A program made the translations under genes and the position numbers. Of a stretch of DNA of 64,000 nucleotides, positions 24,516 to 31,932 are shown in pieces. A model generated the notes under the pieces. That model made no database searches, had not been told where the DNA came from, and saw only the letters and a list, made by a program, of their open reading frames with translations. The DNA is from Amycolatopsis oliviviridis (lineage in GTDB: Bacteria; Actinomycetota; Actinomycetes; Mycobacteriales; Pseudonocardiaceae). The DNA lies in NCBI RefSeq assembly GCF_014654365.1, contig NZ_BNAY01000006.1, positions 241,702 to 305,701 on the forward strand, read 5' to 3'. Within the stretch, counting starts at the first letter, position 1; each line of letters opens with the position of its first letter.

Positions 24516-25688
24516 GTGCCCGTCGCGCTGCTCGCGCTCGCCATCGGTGCCTTCGGCATCGGGACCACCGAATTCGTCATGATGGGCGTGCTGCCCGAAG
24601 CCGCCGCCGACTTCGGCGTGTCGATCCCGTCCGCCGGCTACCTCATCTCCGGGTACGCCCTCGGCGTCGTGGTCGGGGCCCCGCTGCTCACCGCCGCCGC
24701 CGTGCGGCTGCCGCGCAAGACCATGCTGCTGGCGATGATGGGCCTGTTCACGCTCGGCAACACCCTCTTCGCGCTCTCGCCGAACCAGGAGTTCGGCGTC
24801 GCCTTCCGCTTCCTCGCCGGCCTGCCGCACGGCGCGTTCTTCGGCGCCGGCGCGGTCGTCGCGTCCAGCCTGGCCAAGCCGGGCGAACGCGCGAAAGCCG
24901 TCTCGATGATGTTCCTGGGCCTGACCCTGGCCAACGTCGTCGGCGTGCCGCTCGGGACGCTGCTCGGCCAGAAGGTCGGCTGGCGCGCAACGTTCGGCGT
25001 CGTCGCCGTGATCGGCCTGCTCGCCATGGCCGCGATCGCGAAACTGGTCCCCCACCAGGGCAAACCGGTCGAGCCGTCACTGCGCGGCGAACTCGGCGCG
25101 TTCCGCCGTCCGCAGGTGTGGCTCGCGCTCGCGATCGTCACCTTCGGCCTCGGCGGCGTGTTCGCCTGCCTGTCCTACATCGCGCCGATGCTGACCGACG
25201 TCACCGGCTACTCGCCGTCCAACGTCACCCTGCTGCTCTCCCTGGCCGGGGTCGGCATGACGATCGGCAACATCCTCGGCGGCAGGCTCGCCGACAAGGC
25301 GCTGATGCCGAGCCTCTACGTCTCGCTGTTCGGGCTGGCCACGGTGCTGGCGATCTTCACCATCACCGCGAACGGCAAGGTCGGCGCGGCGGTGACGATC
25401 TTCTTCGTCGGGCTCGCCGGGTTCATGATCGGCCCGATGATGCAGGCCCGGATCATGGAGAAGGCGGGCGGGACGCCGTCGCTGGTCTCCGCCGCCGTGC
25501 AGTCGGCGTTCAACATCGCGAACTCCATCGGCGCCTACCTGGGCGGCTTGGTGATCGCGGGCGGGTTCGGCCTGGTCGCGCCCAACTGGGTGGGTGCGTC
25601 GCTGGCCGTCCTGGGGCTTTCGCTGGCCGTGGTGTCCGGCGGCCTGGACCGCCGCGAAGCGCGGCTCACCCCCGCGATGGCCTCCTGA
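24516..25688 (+). CDS. MFS transporter, DHA1 (chloramphenicol/arabinose efflux-like)
   Basis: 390 aa, about 12 helices. I chose GTG 24516 because AAGGAG lies 4 nt upstream and the resulting MPVALLALAIGAFGIGTTEF is the canonical beginning of this subfamily. Further signatures are LPRKTMLLAMM after helix 2, FRFLAGLPHGAFFG in helix 4 and SAFNIANSIGAYLGG near the end. It is a predicted efflux pump of unknown substrate, possibly controlled by the ArsR gene upstream. Confidence 0.9.
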   Translation: MPVALLALAIGAFGIGTTEFVMMGVLPEAAADFGVSIPSAGYLISGYALGVVVGAPLLTAAAVRLPRKTMLLAMMGLFTLGNTLFALSPNQEFGVAFRFLAGLPHGAFFGAGAVVASSLAKPGERAKAVSMMFLGLTLANVVGVPLGTLLGQKVGWRATFGVVAVIGLLAMAAIAKLVPHQGKPVEPSLRGELGAFRRPQVWLALAIVTFGLGGVFACLSYIAPMLTDVTGYSPSNVTLLLSLAGVGMTIGNILGGRLADKALMPSLYVSLFGLATVLAIFTITANGKVGAAVTIFFVGLAGFMIGPMMQARIMEKAGGTPSLVSAAVQSAFNIANSIGAYLGGLVIAGGFGLVAPNWVGASLAVLGLSLAVVSGGLDRREARLTPAMAS

Positions 25689-25692
25689 CCTT

Positions 25693-25992
25693 TCAGGACA
25701 GCGGGCCGCCGGTGATCGTGAAGGCGATGAACAGGATCAAAACGGACAACGCGCCGTAGGTCAGGACGTCGACCGGCTTGCCCCGGATCGCCAGCAGACC
25801 GGCCTTGGCTTCGGGCAGCGCCGCCCGGAGCAGGCCGGCGAGCAGCAGCGCCCCGCCGATCAGCGCGGCCCCCTGCCGCCAGTGGTACTGCCCGATCCGC
25901 AGGGCGGCGACGGCCACCACCAGCATCACCAGCAGGAACGGCAGGTGATGGAGCAGTGCCCCACGGTCACGCCGTTGTCCGGCCACCGCCAT
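25693..25992 (-). CDS. DUF3017 small membrane protein
   Basis: 99 aa with three predicted helices (HLPFLLVMLVVAVAALRI, ALIGGALLLAGLLRAALP, VLTYGALSVLILFIAFTI) and an LLAIRGKPVDVLTYG segment typical of DUF3017. ATG 25992. It lies antisense to the region just upstream of the TNT gene and converges with the MFS gene 4 bp away. Function unknown. Confidence 0.82.
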   Translation of the reverse strand: MAVAGQRRDRGALLHHLPFLLVMLVVAVAALRIGQYHWRQGAALIGGALLLAGLLRAALPEAKAGLLAIRGKPVDVLTYGALSVLILFIAFTITGGPLS

Positions 25993-26145
25993 CAGTCCTC
26001 GTCCTTCACGGTCTCGCGGGCAGATGAGTTCACTTCGCCAGTATCCCGGGTGAGTGACGCGGCAGCAGGTCAGGGCGTCTTCCCGGCTGTCAAGAGCGGC
26101 AAAACCCACATGCGGGGTGCACACGAGCGCGGATACGGTCAAAAT

Positions 26146-28878
26146 GTGACCGTGGCACAACCGACGACTCAGTTGAACGCGACCGAGCAGGACACCCTGG
26201 TCAAACAGATCGGCCTCGCCCTGCTGCGGGCCGCGCCGCGCGATTGGCGGAAGGTGACCGCCGAGTACCGAGCCGTCGGCAGGTACCACGAGATGACCGG
26301 CGAGATCATCACCGAGGACGGCTCCGCGCACGAATGGGTCGCGACGCACGACATCGCGACGCTGTTCGGCAGGCTCCGTGCCGGGATGTACCGCGACGGC
26401 CGCGGCACCTGGTTCAACGCCCGTTACCAGCTCGACCATCCATCCAGCTACAACCTCGAGTACAACCGCGACGAGCCCCAGTGGCGCCTCGCGCCGCCTC
26501 CCCAGGCGCTCTCCGACGAGCTGCGCATGTTCCCCCGCTCCGAGGAGAACGTGCCCGAATGGCTGATCCGGCGCATGTCCGGTCTCGGCCCGGAGCAGCC
26601 CGGACCGCATTTCCGCATCGCCCGCATCTTCGACACCATCGGCCCGGCCGGGCGTCCGGTGATCAACCGGCCCGATCTGGAGATCGAGGAGCAGGACAGG
26701 CTGCTCGAATACCTCGACCACGCGCCGCTGGTGGTCACCGAACGCGGCTACGACATCGACAGGCTCGCGCAGACGCCCGAGGCCACCGTCCCGGTCGCCT
26801 TCCACAGCGACGGGCAGTGGATCTGGCCCGCCGCCGTGAACTTCTACCTGCGCGAGTACGGCGTCTCGCCGGAGCTCGACCTGATCGACCACGTCCGCCA
26901 GAACGACTTCGCGCTGCCCGAGGTCGACGCCCCGACGCTGCAGGCCGCGGCGGGGTACCTCACCAGGGGGAATCAGCCCCCGCAGCAACGCCCCAACGGC
27001 CCGGGTGGGCCTGGTGGACCCAACGGCGCGCCCGTCGGCCCGCCTCCGCAGGGCCCGCCGCAGAACGGGCCCGCGCAGAACGGCCCTGTACAGAACGGCC
27101 CTGTGCCGCCGCAGCAGCAGGCCGCGGTCAACCAGCCCGGTCCTCAGGGGCCCGGTGGTCCCGCGGGTCCCGGTCCGAACCAGGCCGCTCAGCCGCCCGT
27201 TCCGCCGCCGCACCAGCAGGGCCCGGACCCGGCCGCGGTGGCCGCCGCCGCTGCCGCACCGGTCGCCGCCGCGGCGGCCGTTCCCGCCGTCGAGTCCACG
27301 GTTCCGGACCAGGCCGAGCAGGCCCAGCGGTACGAAGAGGACTACGACACCCAGGACTACCAGGCGCAGGACTTCCACGAAGCCGCCGCCGAGCAGCAGT
27401 ACGAAGACGGCTACAAAGACCCGTACGCGCACGACGAGGCGCAGTTCCACGAGTCCGAACAGGACGTCTACGCCGACCAGGACCGGCAGGACGAGGGGTC
27501 GCATCAGCTCTCCGAGCCGGAACCGGAGCCGCAGATCGCCGACCCGGAGGCCACCACGTACGCGCGGCCTCCTCAGGTCGACGTCTACGAGCAGCCGCAT
27601 GAGGAGGAGCCGGACCCGTACGCCCGGCAGGAGGAGACCCAGCCGTACACGCCTCCCGAGGAGGAGACGACCACCGGCTACACCCCGGTCGAGCAGGACG
27701 ACGCCGTTCCTGAGCTGCCTCTCCTGACGCACGACGCGGAACCGAACGTGCCCCCGCCGTCGGATTCCGAGGTCACGCAGGTCGACGCGCCGCCGCAGGA
27801 GCGGGGGACCTTTGCTGCCGCCGCCGCGCCGATGCCCCGCCCGGAGCCCGAACCGCGGCGTGAGGAAGCCCCGCGCCGCGCCGAGCACCCAGAGCCGGTG
27901 CTGAACGAGCTCCAGGCGAAGTTCGACGACCTCGACGTGCCCGGCGACGTCTACCGCATCGGCGGCCCCGTCGACCACGGCTGGAGCGTCGAGCAGGTGG
28001 ACGGCGGAGGCTGGCGGGTCGGCTGGTACGACGGGAAGCTGACCAACCCGGCGGTGTTCGGCGACGCCGAGGACGCGGCCGCGTTCATGCTGGGCAAGGT
28101 CCTGCTGAACCCGAACGGTGCCCCACCTGTCGACGAGCAGCCTTTGGACGAGCAGGGCTTCGACGAGGAGCCCGCCGTCGAAGAGCAGCCTGTCGAGCAA
28201 CTGCCTCCGCCACGCCCTGTGCTGGCGACGCTGTCCCCCGAGGTCGCGACCGGTTCGCATCCGGTGCCGCCGAGGGAGGCGATCCCGCCGCAGGAGCAGA
28301 CGGCGTTCACGACGGCCGAGGAGCTGCTCGGGGACGACCTGGACGACGAGCCCGCCCCCGCACCGGTCCCGCCCGCGCCCCCGGTGCGGCCGAACCCGGT
28401 GCTGGCGAGCCCGCCGCCCGCGCCGCCGCGCCGCGAACCGCCGGTGGCGCCGCCGCCGATGCGGCGTGAGGAACCGGCTCGCCCGCCCGCGGCGGCCAAC
28501 GCCGGGGCTCCCGACGCCAAGCAGAACTGGCCGATCTCGCCGCTCAACGGCGAGCCGCCGCTGACGCTGTTCCGCGGCAAGGAGCTGCGCGAGCTGCCCG
28601 CGGGCAGCGAACTGGACCGCTTCGGTGGCCCGAACGGCAACCTGACCTACGCGGCCGGGACGCCGTTCGAGGAGCGCTCGCTCGTGCCGGAGTGGGTGAA
28701 CCGGCCGTACCACGTGTACCGCGTGCAGCGGCCGCTCGAAGCCCTCGCCGGTGTCGCGATCCCGTGGTTCAACCAGCCCGGTGGCGGGTCGGCGTACCTG
28801 CTGCCGGCGTCCATCGAGGAGTTGCTCGCCGAGGGCGACCTCATCGAACTGGACCCGGGCGAACCGCCGATCGACTAG
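26146..28878 (+). CDS. Multidomain TNT-type NAD glycohydrolase toxin-like protein
   Basis: 910 aa from GTG 26146. Residues 1 to about 270 form a folded region with LRAGMYRDGRGTWFNARY and FHSDGQWIWPAAVNFYLRE, reminiscent of YezG/DUF600-type immunity folds. About 272-370 is a Pro/Gly/Gln linker; about 370-560 is acidic and Gln/Tyr-rich; about 601-653 is another small domain (GWSVEQVDGGGWRVGWYDGK). Residues about 805-905 match the TNT domain (LDRFGGPNG, GTPFEERSL, PYHVYRV, IPWFNQPGGG). From memory a catalytic Gln precedes the Tyr in active TNT; here it is Ala (GGGSAY), so activity is uncertain. No signal peptide is seen. Confidence 0.8.
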   Translation: MTVAQPTTQLNATEQDTLVKQIGLALLRAAPRDWRKVTAEYRAVGRYHEMTGEIITEDGSAHEWVATHDIATLFGRLRAGMYRDGRGTWFNARYQLDHPSSYNLEYNRDEPQWRLAPPPQALSDELRMFPRSEENVPEWLIRRMSGLGPEQPGPHFRIARIFDTIGPAGRPVINRPDLEIEEQDRLLEYLDHAPLVVTERGYDIDRLAQTPEATVPVAFHSDGQWIWPAAVNFYLREYGVSPELDLIDHVRQNDFALPEVDAPTLQAAAGYLTRGNQPPQQRPNGPGGPGGPNGAPVGPPPQGPPQNGPAQNGPVQNGPVPPQQQAAVNQPGPQGPGGPAGPGPNQAAQPPVPPPHQQGPDPAAVAAAAAAPVAAAAAVPAVESTVPDQAEQAQRYEEDYDTQDYQAQDFHEAAAEQQYEDGYKDPYAHDEAQFHESEQDVYADQDRQDEGSHQLSEPEPEPQIADPEATTYARPPQVDVYEQPHEEEPDPYARQEETQPYTPPEEETTTGYTPVEQDDAVPELPLLTHDAEPNVPPPSDSEVTQVDAPPQERGTFAAAAAPMPRPEPEPRREEAPRRAEHPEPVLNELQAKFDDLDVPGDVYRIGGPVDHGWSVEQVDGGGWRVGWYDGKLTNPAVFGDAEDAAAFMLGKVLLNPNGAPPVDEQPLDEQGFDEEPAVEEQPVEQLPPPRPVLATLSPEVATGSHPVPPREAIPPQEQTAFTTAEELLGDDLDDEPAPAPVPPAPPVRPNPVLASPPPAPPRREPPVAPPPMRREEPARPPAAANAGAPDAKQNWPISPLNGEPPLTLFRGKELRELPAGSELDRFGGPNGNLTYAAGTPFEERSLVPEWVNRPYHVYRVQRPLEALAGVAIPWFNQPGGGSAYLLPASIEELLAEGDLIELDPGEPPID

Positions 28879-28885
28879 CGCTCAA

Positions 28886-28942
28886 ATGTCATGAAAGGGC
28901 CGTTCCTGACGTTTTTCGTCAGGAACGGCCCTTTCATGACAT
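28886..28942. terminator. 26-bp perfect inverted repeat between convergent genes
   Basis: Arms at 28886-28911 and 28917-28942 are exact complements of 26 bp around a TTTTT loop. It lies between the converging TNT and pentapeptide-repeat genes. It can act as a bidirectional terminator, though it is longer than usual. Confidence 0.75.
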
Positions 28943-28951
28943 CCGGGACCG

Positions 28952-29539
28952 TCAGTGGATGACGAGGCCGTGCGCGGCGGCGTAGGCGATCGCGGTCTCG
29001 GTGTCCACGTGCACGCCCGAAAGGTTCGCCTGCACCAGGCCGTTGGCGTCGATCCGCGCTCCCCGCAGGTCGGCGCCTTCGAGTGTGGCGCCCGCCAGCC
29101 GGGCACCGGTGAGGTCGGCGCCACGCAGATCGGCGCCGGTGAGGTCCGCCTCGGTCAGGTTGGCCTCGCGCAGCCGCAACCCGGAAAGATCCACTTTGGA
29201 CAGTCGATTCCGGCTCAGCGAAACGAGCGAGAGATCACATTCGGTGAACGCGACCTTCTGGAACCGGCAGTCCACAAAGGACGATCCGAGCATCGAGCAG
29301 GAGCTCCACCGGGTACCGGCGAGCACACTGCGGTCGAAGGTGCACGAGCGGAACGCCGACGCTTCGTGCCGTGAGCTCTCGAAGTCGACCTTGGTGAAGT
29401 CGCACTGGTCGAAGGTGCAGCCCTGGGTACGCAGACCACGCAGGTCGGCCTCAGTGAAATCACAGCCTACGAAACTGCGTTTTTCCCACCATTGCTGGGA
29501 AAGGACGGCTTCTCGATAGTCTTCGGCGGTCTCGATCAC
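28952..29539 (-). CDS. Pentapeptide-repeat protein downstream of a reverse transcriptase
   Basis: 195 aa from GTG 29539. Quintets of the A(D/N)LXX type are clear from about 120 (REANLTEADLTGADLRGADL) and looser in the first part (FVGCDFTEADLRGLRTQGC, CTFDQCDF). This predicts a right-handed quadrilateral beta helix as in MfpA/Qnr, which can mimic DNA. It starts 22 bp after the RT stop on the same strand, so cotranscription is likely. The role is unknown; it could be the effector or a protector in an RT-based system. Confidence 0.82.
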   Translation of the reverse strand: MIETAEDYREAVLSQQWWEKRSFVGCDFTEADLRGLRTQGCTFDQCDFTKVDFESSRHEASAFRSCTFDRSVLAGTRWSSCSMLGSSFVDCRFQKVAFTECDLSLVSLSRNRLSKVDLSGLRLREANLTEADLTGADLRGADLTGARLAGATLEGADLRGARIDANGLVQANLSGVHVDTETAIAYAAAHGLVIH

Positions 29540-29561
29540 CCGTTCAGGATCGCATACGCGC

Positions 29562-30629
29562 CTAAGGCCAGGTGATCCCGTCGAACAACGCGCGCAGTTT
29601 CGCCGCCCGCACCGGTGAGGACGCGGCGATCCAGCCGATGCGGCCGAGCAGATGGGCGCGGAAGTCCGGACGCGCGGCCCGGTTCTGCGCTTCCGGGCCG
29701 GTCCGGGCGCAGTTGTGGAGCAGGGCGCGCAGAGCGTCGTAGTCGGCGCGCGTCGCGGCGGGCGCGCTGTTGACCACCAGGCCCGCGACCCGTTGCCGCT
29801 GGTGCGCGGCGGCGACCGACGTCTTGTCGTCACACAGCCGGAAACCCTCGTCGGTCACGATCCGCCGGACGCCGGGCAACAACCGGTGTAGCGGCAGGGA
29901 ATCCCCGGAGAACGCCAGGTCGTCGGCGTACCGCGTGTAGACCGCGCCCAGTGCTCGCGCGAGGCCGTCGAGCCGCCGGTCCAGGTGATGCGTGACGGCG
30001 TTCGCGACCGCGGGTGACGACGGCGCGCCCTGCGGCAGATGCGTGGCAGCGAGGTTGTTCAGCAGCCGCACGCGGGCCGGGTCCCGCCGTCCCCCGGGCG
30101 CGGTGGCGAGGACGTCGGGCGGGACGGCCGTGGTGAGCACGCCCGCCAGCGCCTCCGCCACGGCGGGCGGATATCCGGCGAGCGCGAGCAGTGCCGAGAT
30201 CCGGCGCGCGGACACCGCCGGGAAGAACCCTTCGAGGTCCATCCTGACCACGGTCTCCCGGCCGGCGTGCGGTGTGGCACAGGACATCGGCGAACGTCCG
30301 CGCCGGAAGCCGTGTGAGGCCTCGTGTACCGGCAGTGCCTCGACGACGTGCCGCAGGATCCGGCGCTGCAACTCGGCGATCCGCGGCTTCGGCCGCTCGA
30401 TCAGCCGCACCCCGCCCGAGGCTGTCGGGATCCAGCGGTAGCCGTAGTGCCGGACCGGCTCGTCCGCACGCCGGTTCCAGCCTTTCGTGTCGGCGAACCA
30501 CGAGAGTTCGCCGGGCGTCAGGTCCAGCCCGGCGGCACAGTCGTCGAAGGTCGCCCAGCGGGCCACCTGCCACCGCCAGACCGGCATCGGCCCGAGAAGC
30601 GACGCGGAGGTGACTCTTTCTCCTGTCAT
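29562..30629 (-). CDS. Retron-type reverse transcriptase
   Basis: 355 aa, compact RT without extra domains, the size of retron RTs. Motifs: HGFRRGRSP, an A118xxH121 element in SCATPHAG (retron region X is NAxxH; here the Asn is Cys), DLEGFF 131-136, PQGAPSSP 199-206, the catalytic YADD at 234-237 (29919-29930), and VAGLVVN 281-287 in place of the retron VTG triplet. The following ALRALLHNCARTGP is also typical of retrons. It starts at ATG 30629 behind a 139-nt structured leader and is followed 22 bp later by a pentapeptide-repeat gene. No group II intron maturase or DGR features were seen. Confidence 0.88.
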   Translation of the reverse strand: MTGERVTSASLLGPMPVWRWQVARWATFDDCAAGLDLTPGELSWFADTKGWNRRADEPVRHYGYRWIPTASGGVRLIERPKPRIAELQRRILRHVVEALPVHEASHGFRRGRSPMSCATPHAGRETVVRMDLEGFFPAVSARRISALLALAGYPPAVAEALAGVLTTAVPPDVLATAPGGRRDPARVRLLNNLAATHLPQGAPSSPAVANAVTHHLDRRLDGLARALGAVYTRYADDLAFSGDSLPLHRLLPGVRRIVTDEGFRLCDDKTSVAAAHQRQRVAGLVVNSAPAATRADYDALRALLHNCARTGPEAQNRAARPDFRAHLLGRIGWIAASSPVRAAKLRALFDGITWP

Positions 30630-30768
30630 CCGCGCGTACCCGCACGCGAAGCATGCCGCTCTCGCGCGGGGCGCCTTGTCTCGCTGTCTTCGTGCTCCCC
30701 GGGGTTGCCCCGGAGTGGGTGGTGCTCCACCGGCTCACCTCCGCGTCGCGATCACCACCCTACCGAAA
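30630..30768 (-). ncRNA. Structured leader of the RT gene, candidate retron msr-msd RNA
   Basis: The gap between the VOC stop and the RT start is rich in inverted repeats. Plus-strand CACCACCC (30753-30760) pairs with GGGTGGTG (30717-30724); CCGGGG (30699-30704) pairs with CCCCGG (30708-30713) around TTG; CCGCGCG (30630-30636) pairs with CGCGCGG (30663-30669). Retron RNAs sit directly 5' of the RT gene, so position and structure fit. An a1/a2 flanking repeat spanning the whole element and a branching G were not convincingly identified. Confidence 0.4.
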
Positions 30769-31251
30769 TCAACGGCTCGGGATGATCTCCGTGCCGGAGA
30801 CGTACCGCATGGCCTCGATGAACTTCGGGTCGTTCATCCGGCGCTCCATCTCCGGGTAGTCGAGGTCGACCAGCCGGGTCTGGATCCACCACAGGTTGCC
30901 GAACGGGTCGAGTACCCGGCCGACGCGGTCGCCGAAGAAGAGTTCGGTCTGCTTCGTGACCTCCTTGGCGCCCGCGTCGATGGCCCGGCGCTGCGTCTCG
31001 ATGCTGTCCTCGACGTAGAGCCGCAGGTACGCCGGGGTTTCGATCCAGTCGTCCTGCGCGTCGAACAGCATGACGACCGAGTCGCCGATCCGGACCTCGG
31101 CGTGACCGATCTTCCCGCTTTCGACGTACACCGGGTCGCCCATCGGCACGGCGTCGAAAGCGCGCTTGAGGAAGTCGATCACGCCCGCGGTGTCGCGCGA
31201 GATGATCCACGGGGTGACCGAGTTGTAGCCGTCGGGGATCGGGTTGGCCAT
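30769..31251 (-). CDS. VOC superfamily (glyoxalase/PhnB-like) protein
   Basis: 160 aa. Paired beta-alpha-beta-beta-beta modules: YNSVTPWIISRDTAGVIDFL at the start, VMLFDAQDDW in the middle and GRVLDPFGNLWWIQTR, the GDRxGxxxDPFGxxWxI signature of PhnB-like proteins. Metal ligands are not obvious, and the substrate is unknown. It lies upstream of the RT leader on the same strand. Confidence 0.88.
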   Translation of the reverse strand: MANPIPDGYNSVTPWIISRDTAGVIDFLKRAFDAVPMGDPVYVESGKIGHAEVRIGDSVVMLFDAQDDWIETPAYLRLYVEDSIETQRRAIDAGAKEVTKQTELFFGDRVGRVLDPFGNLWWIQTRLVDLDYPEMERRMNDPKFIEAMRYVSGTEIIPSR

Positions 31252-31317
31252 CGGAGCTCTCCTCTGTCGTCGTGACGTTGAGAAGAACGCTAGAACCCGT
31301 ATAGGACAGTTCGTGTC

Positions 31318-31827
31318 CTAATGCGATTTCAGCAGGAAAGAAGGCTTCGTTTCCCGCCACTCCGGCATGTCCAGCGAGTTGAGCGCCTCGACGATCCGCT
31401 TCTCCTCGTAGAAGAAGTGCGACTCCATGATCGCCGTGAGCCCGTCGAGTTCCCGCTGCACGTAAAGGATCTCGTCCTGGGTCGACTCCGGGCCGACATC
31501 GGCGACGAGTCGCTCCAGCCGTTCGAGGATCCCGGTGACGATGTCGTGATCGTGCGCGAGCTCTTCGAGCACCGGCCGGAGTTCGGGGAATTTCTCCGCC
31601 AGCACAAGGAAAGCGCCAGCGTCTTCACCGGTGTGATGCCTGGTCAGCGCCGAGCAGAAGGTGAGGCAATGCGCCCTGAGATCGCGCAGCCGCTCGGCGC
31701 GTCCCGCCGCGACCGACCCGAGGTCGTCGTGCAGCCTGGCCAGCTCTTTACGCAGCCACTGATGAACCTGAACGAGTTGATTTCCGAACGCCGTCAACCG
31801 GCCGTTCGTCCGAGAAGGGGTTTCCAT
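31318..31827 (-). CDS. Hemerythrin-like (HHE) domain protein
   Basis: 169 aa, one four-helix bundle. Candidate di-iron ligands: QVHQWLRKELARL (His), RHHTGEDAGAF (HxxxE), LAHDHDIVTG (His) and ESHFFYEEKRIVEA (HxxxE). ATG 31827 gives METPSRTNG; the longer frame upstream would run towards the dnaE2 end. It is likely involved in oxygen, NO or redox handling; no direct partner is visible. Confidence 0.85.
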   Translation of the reverse strand: METPSRTNGRLTAFGNQLVQVHQWLRKELARLHDDLGSVAAGRAERLRDLRAHCLTFCSALTRHHTGEDAGAFLVLAEKFPELRPVLEELAHDHDIVTGILERLERLVADVGPESTQDEILYVQRELDGLTAIMESHFFYEEKRIVEALNSLDMPEWRETKPSFLLKSH

Positions 31828-31932
31828 GATTTCCCATGGTCCGGCGCCTCCATGCCCACGACGGTCTCTTTGCCGGGTGCACCGCGACGCTGGAGGAACT
31901 TCAGCACGGTCCCGGGTGATCGTCAAGAGGGT

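Noticed and set aside
25693..28713. Very long open frame antisense to the TNT gene
   Set aside because: Arg/Leu/Val-rich shadow composition typical of high-GC antisense frames. Only its last 99 codons (the DUF3017 gene) form a credible protein with its own start.
29562..30629. Group II intron or diversity-generating retroelement RT
   Set aside because: No maturase or HNH domain, no intron RNA boundary, no VR/TR-like repeat pair or Avd gene nearby; compact size and motifs fit retron-type RTs better.
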